Shown in pieces: positions 58,190 to 64,000 of a DNA stretch of 64,000 bases. How positions within the stretch are numbered: position 1 is the stretch's first letter; each line of letters begins with the position of its first letter. This DNA comes from Petunia secreta (lineage: Eukaryota > Streptophyta > Magnoliopsida > Solanales > Solanaceae). The translations under genes were made by a program, and so were the position numbers. Where the stretch lies: assembly GCA_029990175.1 (NCBI GenBank), contig JARKIP010000053.1, forward strand, positions 11,116,001 through 11,180,000, in the 5' to 3' direction. The notes below the pieces were generated by a model that searched no databases, was not told the origin of the DNA, and saw only the letters and a list, made by a program, of their open reading frames with translations.

Positions 58190-60711
58190 TGAAACGACCT
58201 CGGTCAGTCGTTTCGAAATATAGGACTCCGATTGGCGTGCCGATAATTTTAAAATATTCATAATGTCCATTAGGACCTGTCTGTAAAATTTGAGCTAAAT
58301 CAGACCTCGTTTGGTAGGCATCGGAAGAAGGTTTTAGTTTTTATTGGCAATAAATATTAAAAAGAGATTTTCGAGCTCGGTTTTGCCGAATGATCTCCAA
58401 TTCGAAATCCGAAAGCGTCGTTAGGTTCGTATGATTATTGTGATTTTTGTAAACTTTCGAAAGTGAATTTCGATGTTGTTCGGCTAGTTTCCGCTAAAAT
58501 ACCGAAAGTTAAATAATTTGACTTTTTCTATTTAAATTCGCATCTTGAATTTCGGGAGTCCAATTTGAGATCCGCCTTAGCAAGTATGCTATATATATTT
58601 TATATAACTGGTATGCAAAAGTTGAAATTATTTCGAATATCGTAGAGTACTATTTTAATTTTCGTTAAGAAAAAGGAAATATAAAAGTAAAAGAAAAAAC
58701 ATAAAAGAAAAAGGAAAAGGATAAGTAAGAAAGAAAAGTCAAAGGATGGTGGCATCGCTGAGGATATAATCCTTAGCCTTGCAGCAAATGAGCAGAAACA
58801 GAAACTGGAAAATGCGAAAAGGAACTCAGCGGAAAATGTTAGAAAAAATGCCAGAAAATGAGAAAAGGGGCCCGAAAAAAGTAGAATTTTCACCCTGAAA
58901 CATTCAGGTAACGATCCTAATATATTATTTGAGTTTATTACGTGTGTTTGAATATGTTCTAACGGTAAAACTTGAAATATTATACATCGTTTTAATAAGT
59001 TCAATTAATATTTTAAAGGGTCAAATGGACCCCGATAATGAAATTGATTATATATTCGTACTCAGTGAGTTATGGGCAACTTATAATGTAAATTATTGGG
59101 GTTTGGTTATATGACCTTAAACCCTGTACATAGGCTTGGCCTGCGTATTGCGTATGCGAATAGGGTATCAGGTTCCTAACCGGATTGCCCTAAGATGTGA
59201 GGAATGAAGCATTTAGCGTAAATTGATATATTTTTCTTCTTATTGAATAGAGTGGGATCGTTTGGCAAGAAAACCAAAGAATAAAGCGGTTGTTGATTAG
59301 CCGTACTAACTTTTGGAAGAGGTAAGTGTTTATATCCATTTCTTTGGAGGCACCTGGCCTCGTGGATTTTCTACCACGTATTCCTTACCTGTGTAGCTGT
59401 CGATAGGCGTACTCATTACGCCTTAGCTTTGGATTTAAATTGTATATTATATGTTATGTCTTATTGTTGGTATTGCATTGAGGATCTGAGCATTGTACCC
59501 TGGCTGTAAGTTGGCATCTACTTCCCGGCTGTCGATGAGAGTCCCGCGCCGGTGAAGGGTTATTATTGCATCACATTGCATTCATACGCATTATATGTCA
59601 TTCATATGCATTACATTGCATATCATATTGGGTGCAGGAGTATTCCGCCCCAGGAGCAGGAGGATTCCGCTCCATTGTATCATATTGAGGGTAGGAGGAT
59701 TCCGCCCCAAGAGCAGGAGTATTCCGCTCTTATGTCAGATATTGAGTGCAGGAGTATTCCGCCTCAGCTTTACATTATATCGGGTGCAGGAGTATTCCGC
59801 CCCAGGAGAGTGCAGGAGTATTCCGCCTCTGGTTTATATTATATCGGGTGCAGGAGTATTCCGCCCCAGGAGCAGGAGTATTCCGCTCCAGTTGGTTATC
59901 AGATTGGATTCCCCTCGAATGCAGGAGTATTCCGCTTCGGGATGGGATTACGGGCATATGTGACCCTTTGCATCATATTTCATTTCATTTCATTTCATCT
60001 CACTTCATTTCATTTCATCTCAATTCATACCATTGTGTAGACTTGCGGTACATGACTACTGTTCTGCTTATATGTGCATTGCTTATTTGTTGAGATGTTT
60101 CTGGCACGCAACATTGGCTGAGTTTATAAGTTTCTTACGTGTTTTCGGTTGTTATTTAGCTCTGCCGTTTTATAATTTAAATAAAAGTAATTTGTTCTAT
60201 CTATTTCTTTCCTCCCTGACTAGCTATCCTATTCTTTGAGGTGGCTAGTCTGCCCCACTTATTGAGTCCTTCTGACTCACCCTTGTTTGTTGTTTGTTTT
60301 CTGTCTATCTATTTCGTTTCGGCAAGTTCGCTCCAGGATTGAGTTCGCCACGTTATTCAGGAGCGAAGACGACTTCAGCTGTCAGGGTGAGCCAGCCTTT
60401 ATTCCGGATGGCCACCAGTTTATCGGTTATCATTTCAGTAGCAATTTGCTCCCTTCAGGAGGTATCTGTTTTCTTTGTACTCTTAGATGTCTAGTCTGAA
60501 TAGCCCTAAACCTAGTACATTGGGTAGTCAGCTGTAATTTCTTTTGTACAGCTTAGAGGTACCTGTATGTCTGTGCTTTTTCTAAGTCTTGTTTTTATTT
60601 ATGAATTGGATTATATTTATTTTCCTAATTTAATTGGTAAGGGTTCGTCCGACGGGTCTAGGGAAGGATGTCGGGTGCCCGCACGGCCTGGTCGGATTCC
60701 GGGTCGTGTCA
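58190..60711 (+). repeat. 3' LTR of the Tekay-like element
   Basis: 2522 bp with the same ends as the 5' LTR, followed by ATATT. Its GGAGTATTCCGC array is at 59631-59942 and is almost unchanged from the 5' copy. Confidence 0.95.
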
Positions 60712-60716
60712 ATATT

Positions 60717-61015
60717 AAATTATAATAATAATAAAATAAAACTTGACACTATCTATATGTATAACTTATTAAATTACATCCTTGATTTTATTTCTGTCGT
60801 TGGTCCTATAATTTATTATATTGTTTATCATGGATGAGGAAACGTAATTGGACGATGACACATTTTGAAGAGAAAATCTTTCGAGAGTTGTATCCAAAGT
60901 AATCAGATGCTTAATTGAAGGCTAGAATACTAAAGCAAAGAATGTACGATAATTGATGGCAAGGAGATCTTATTAGCTTAAGAAGTTAGGTCAATAGAAT
61001 TGGATAATGTGGTAT
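60717..61015. other. Host DNA between two LTR elements
   Basis: About 300 AT-rich bases with an ATAATAATAATAAAATAAAA tract and no gene. GGTAT at 61011-61015 is the left target duplication of the next element. Confidence 0.6.
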
Positions 61016-61314
61016 TGTTATAAGTATAACCAAGATTGAGGACACATTTAGGATGATTTTCAAATTACGTTTGGGACCCCAAAAAAATATCTATAAATAG
61101 AAGAGTAACATAATCTACTAGGACTTATGCTATGATGTTGTCTTTTTATTTTTCTTAGTTAGCTTGTTAGCTAAATCTGGAACCTCCCTTTTTCTATTTT
61201 TCTCTTTCTTTTTGGTTACTTGAACTAAGATTGTAATTCTATTCTTATAGAATTCAATCAATATCTATTACAATTTTATGATTACAATGCCTATGGTTAC
61301 ACTCCTTCATTACA
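61016..61314 (+). repeat. 5' LTR of the compact element
   Basis: TGTTATAAGTATAACC to CCTTCATTACA. A promoter-like TATAAATAG lies at 61092-61100 and is conserved in the 3' LTR. AATCCAATCAATA-type sequence follows near the end. Confidence 0.86.
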
Positions 61315-61339
61315 TTGGTGCTCTCGTTGGACTTACTCT

Positions 61340-62788
61340 ATGCCTCACACTCAAATCAACACCATCTCAGATCAGTTGCTAGCTATACAAGAGAAGCTAA
61401 CTCGTGTACTCGTACAAGTCAATAGTGCGTCGTCTTCTTCCCGTTTGAGCAGACTCATGGACTTGATAAGAAGTCAGATACAAGAACTGATAGCTGAAGA
61501 GTCTTCCTCGGATTCTGATGGCACAGAGTGTGTCGTATAAAGTGCGATTAACCTAAGTACTGTTGACAACTATTCTGAAGATTTTCTGGTTGCATGTGTT
61601 GAGGCTTTAGAGAAATGTGCTGGAGGAGCTTATGATGGCCATATTGTTTGCTATAAGGAACAAAAATTATGCGCTAGTGAATCCGGGCATGACATTGACA
61701 TTAGAGAAGATCTGATTGTTACTTGGCTGCCACGACAACTTCCAAAACCACCTTTCTTTGCATTGCTATTGGACTCCCAATACAATGTTGTGCCCTCTGT
61801 TAAGTCGCAGACAAGTTTGGTACAATGGCTAGAGTATGGAAGCCTTCAGCTTTACTTTGCGACGTTCAGTTGTCATGCTCTCTTCAGAGAGGCTCTTCAC
61901 ATAATCAAGTCAATTACATATGTGGAAAAGTTGTTTGCCACACTTATTTGGACTTCATATTTTCCGAAATTCACAATTGGAGATGAAAAAAGGCTAATGA
62001 TAATTCTTTCAAATGCTGTTGGCAATGCTGTAAAATTATCACAAGAAGGCAGTGTGTCATGTTTTCCAGTGGCTGCAAATTCGGAGTCTTTAAGAAATCG
62101 TAGAGCTCGTGAGTATTTTCCTATGCAAAGTTGAAACCTCTCTTCTTTCTGTGTACATGACTCCGTAGAGGATGCACAACCTTCTGTGGTATTGGCTAAA
62201 GAAGTTATGGAATATATTATCACAGAAGGCATTATTTCAAGTATTGGCACAGATTGTTACCTCATTAACAGTCAACTGAACTACATCTATGAGTTCGACA
62301 GTGTGAAAGAAGCAAATGCCAGCAAAGGGGCAATGTCGAAGGGTCATAAATGGGTTCTGGATCAGCCTGGTATTATGACCATTATGGCTTTCGGAGCAAT
62401 GTGGATTTAGGTATTTGGAACATTTGAGTGGTCTGAAAAAATTCCCTATGAAGATGTCAATAACTATTACATATACTTTGGATTCGTAAACATGATTTTC
62501 ACTATACCTTTTTGTTGGGGTGCACATCCTATTCCTAAAGCTTTCAAGTTGCATCTTCTGTTTTTATGGACCGGAAGAGTAATATTCTTTGTATATTTTG
62601 GTCCTATGTGGAGAATAGGGCATGATAACCATACACTTGCTACCCAGTTCTTGATGCAAATGGCTGCTAGTCATAATACATTTATCTTTGAAAGACCACT
62701 ATATGCAGCATTGGCAGGACTTGCGTTCAAGGAAAGACTTTGCTATGGAAACATGGAAAGTGGTATTCTAACAATGGTCATCCCTTAA
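61340..62788 (+). pseudogene. Chimeric ORF of the compact element (483 codons, three stops)
   Basis: One frame runs from the first ATG after the LTR (61340) to TAA at 62786, broken only at 61538 (TAA), 62132 (TGA) and 62408 (TAG). Residues 1-66 are Ser-rich and helical (KLTRVLVQVNS, DLIRSQIQELIAEE) and I do not recognise them. The segment from 61541 to about 61965 (LPRQLPKPPFFALLLD, SQTSLVQWLEYGSLQLYFA) is also unrecognised. Bases 61970-62131 are the ethylene-receptor fragment. After 62135 comes an unknown stretch including FNEWSEKI-like and hydrophobic segments (YIYFGFVNMIFTIPFCWG, LHLLFLWTGRVIFFVYFG). The maintained frame over unrelated parts suggests that a fused protein was once made. It has no start-to-stop integrity now. 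Confidence 0.65.
61970..62131 (+). pseudogene. Captured ethylene-receptor-type histidine kinase fragment (N-box)
   Basis: 54 codons read like the ATP-binding region of plant ethylene receptors (ETR/ERS/NR type): FTIGDEKRLM, then the kinase N-box NAVGNAVKL, EGSVS, and NSESLRNRRAREYFPM. In the receptors these follow each other in the same order and spacing, just after the dimerisation/phosphoacceptor domain and before the G1 box, which is missing here. Intron-free continuity suggests capture from RNA or from within one exon. The His phosphoacceptor, GAF and membrane domains are absent, so it cannot act as a receptor. Substitutions such as LMIILS in place of the usual LMQ-type run show decay. 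Confidence 0.78.
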
Positions 62789-62894
62789 CTTCTACTTGGG
62801 CCCTTGCATGGTGTGGGTACTAGATGGTGAAAAGTTCATTATATTTATCATTAAGATGGTGCAATTTGTTGTCTTTGCTTTGAGGAAGTTCACA

Positions 62895-62948
62895 TTTGTT
62901 GATTATGACAAATTTTGTCACTTTGTTGATTATGATAAATTTTGTCGC
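62895..62948 (+). repeat. 27-bp tandem duplication inside the compact element
   Basis: TTTGTTGATTATGA(C/T)AAATTTTGTC(A/G)C occurs twice head to tail. It lies in a different frame from the main ORF and encodes repeated FVDYDKFC. Confidence 0.9.
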
Positions 62949-63101
62949 TCTGTTGTTGCACTCAATGGATTTGGCTTTACACAAATTTCGCATGCCTCTG
63001 GGAAAGAATATTTGGCTCTAAATTCACTCTCATTTGATTACAGAGAGCATCTTGGTATGGAGATAATTGGTGGGACTATTAACATTGTTCTTGACTCGAA
63101 C

Positions 63102-63136
63102 CTTGAGGACAAGTTTCTTATTGAGGATGGGAGGAA
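63102..63136 (+). promoter_or_regulatory. Pre-LTR hairpin and polypurine tract of the compact element
   Basis: CTTG-AGGA-CAAG (63102-63113) is a short stem with the same AGGA loop as the Tekay-like element, 23 bases before the LTR. GAGGATGGGAGGAA (63123-63136) is the polypurine tract. Confidence 0.6.
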
Positions 63137-63431
63137 TGTTATGAATATAACCAAGATTGAGGACACATTTAAGATGATGTCAAATTATGTTTGGGACCCC
63201 GGGAAAATGTCTATAAATAGAAGAGTAACATAATCTACTAGGACTTATGCTATGATTTTATCTTTTTATTTTTTAGTTAGCTTGTTAGCTAAATCTGGAA
63301 CCTCCCTTTTTCTATCTTTCTCTTTTTTTTTTTTTTTTGTTACTTGAACTAAGATTGTAATTCTATTCTTATAGAATCCAATCAATATTCGTTGCAATTT
63401 TATGATTACAATGCCATGGTTACACTTTACA
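63137..63431 (+). repeat. 3' LTR of the compact element
   Basis: 295 bp, matching 61016-61314, with a longer T-run near 63325. It is followed by GGTAT. Confidence 0.86.
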
Positions 63432-63436
63432 GGTAT

Positions 63437-64000
63437 TGAACTAGTGGTGGCTAGGTAACATAAACAAATAGTAAACTATGTGATGAGTTCTCCTTTAGTC
63501 CAACAATTTGCAATACCTAAACTTAGAGTTAGATTCGCATGATGAAAACACAACAAAAGAAAAAAAAAACGTAAAAAAGTGATCTTTATTTATATCACTT
63601 CATATGGGCAATAGAATTCTAACCAACCAATACTTTGGTGCTTTGTTAAGCAAAGATAGAAGATTATTTTTCTTCAACTAAAAAAAATTCTTTCTCTGTA
63701 TGCCATCTTCCTCATGCTATATCAAGTTGCTGTTGATTCATCCTATTGAAGATTCTCTCTCTTTGATTTGATTTGATTTGATATTTACCCTTTTCGACAC
63801 GACCTAATTAAAAAAGAAGAAAGGTAGACCACGAAAGTATATCAATATCATAGAGTAATATATACTATGCTTCTAGTTTTAGAAATTGCAATATCATTAT
63901 ATTATCATATGATATTGAAAAAATATCAATTTACTCATATTTAGTCCTTTGTACGTATTGATCACTGTAAATACCACATTTTAGTTGAGAAAGAATTTAA
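63437..64000. other. Host DNA at the right edge
   Basis: There is no gene. AT-rich sequence with A-runs near 63555-63575 and four TTTGA units (63762-63781). I see no similarity to the duplicated host unit. Confidence 0.6.

Larger units (their letters stand above)
51582..60711 (+). mobile_element. Tekay-like Ty3/Gypsy element with 2.5 kb LTRs, decayed interior
   Basis: LTRs at 51582-54105 and 58190-60711 are flanked by a perfect ATATT duplication (51577-51581 and 60712-60716). A Met-tRNA primer-binding site and a hairpin plus purine tract bound a 4.1 kb interior. By eye the LTRs differ at about 40 of 2523 positions (about 1.6%), so the insertion is recent. The interior nevertheless has only gag-like and protease-like traces and an inverted integrase fragment. 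That suggests a non-autonomous family that moved with enzymes from a relative (inference). Long LTRs and Met-tRNA priming fit the Tekay chromoviruses. Confidence 0.92.
61016..63431 (+). mobile_element. Compact gene-capturing LTR retroelement (2.4 kb)
   Basis: Direct repeats 61016-61314 (299 bp) and 63137-63431 (295 bp) start TGTTAT and end TTACA. A perfect GGTAT duplication (61011-61015 and 63432-63436) flanks them. A purine tract (gaggatgggaggaa, 63123-63136) abuts the 3' LTR, and a candidate primer site TGGTGCTCTCGTTGG (61316) follows the 5' LTR. The 1.8 kb interior has no gag, RT or integrase. Instead it has a long chimeric frame with an ethylene-receptor kinase fragment. LTRs differ by roughly 5%. 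It must have been mobilised by another element's proteins. Maize Bs1 is a known precedent for LTR elements that carry host-gene pieces. Confidence 0.85.

Noticed and set aside
62796..63233. 145-residue frame at the end of the compact element
   Set aside because: It has no ATG-supported start in keeping with the main frame, contains a tandem duplication, and runs into the 3' LTR. Any old coding role is not supportable.
61016..63431. Possible endogenous pararetrovirus or gene-containing host region
   Set aside because: No RT, movement-protein or coat motifs are visible. Terminal direct repeats with TG...CA ends, a target duplication and a polypurine tract make it an LTR retroelement.

Overview
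The window looks like repeat-rich nuclear DNA of a dicot plant, most likely Solanaceae. The basis is AT-rich non-coding DNA, no bacterial-type gene packing, retroelement lineages confined to plants (Athila and chromoviral Ty3/Gypsy, SIRE-type Ty1/Copia), Stowaway-type MITEs, and protein flavours familiar from nightshade genomes. The family assignment is inference; the plant assignment is firm. Nearly all of the 64 kb is LTR retrotransposon, mostly broken. Host sequence survives only as short islands.

Layout: (1) 1-9693, the 3' part of an Athila-clade element (A): decayed gag-pol, a post-integrase ORF, a 1.8 kb non-coding tail and the 3' LTR. It lies in the RNase H region of an older Copia element whose remnant and 3' LTR run from 9694 to about 11397. 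(2) 11398-25328, host DNA carrying a tandemly duplicated small gene on the minus strand. Copy A (12091-12593) is a pseudogene and copy B (24203-24715) has an intact 170-residue frame. Between them sit a minus-strand Copia element (12688-17532), a well-preserved plus-strand Tork-like Copia element (17752-22600, target duplication GTTTT) and two Stowaway-like MITEs. (3) 25329-50952, a second Athila element (B, target duplication ATAAT). It was opened by a minus-strand SIRE-type Copia element (33261-46282, CATAT), which was itself opened by a Tekay-like LTR block (39570-43088, ATCAT): three levels of nesting, each bounded by a perfect 5-bp duplication. (4) 51582-60711, a Tekay-like element with two 2.5 kb LTRs about 98% identical, ATATT duplication and a decayed interior. 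(5) 61016-63431, a compact 2.4 kb LTR element (GGTAT duplication) with no recognisable gag or pol. Its long chimeric frame includes a piece of an ethylene-receptor-type histidine kinase. (6) 63437-64000, host DNA without a visible gene.

The retroelements are independent units layered by successive insertion, not a pathway. From LTR divergence judged by eye, Athila B is oldest, then SIRE and the small gene-capturing element, with the Tork-like and large Tekay-like elements youngest. The most interesting signals are the gene-capturing element, a covarying hairpin with an AGG(A/G) loop 16-23 nt before the 3' LTR in several unrelated Gypsy-type elements, matched palindromic motifs in the LTR and interior of each Athila copy, and the same type of post-pol ORF in Athila and SIRE.
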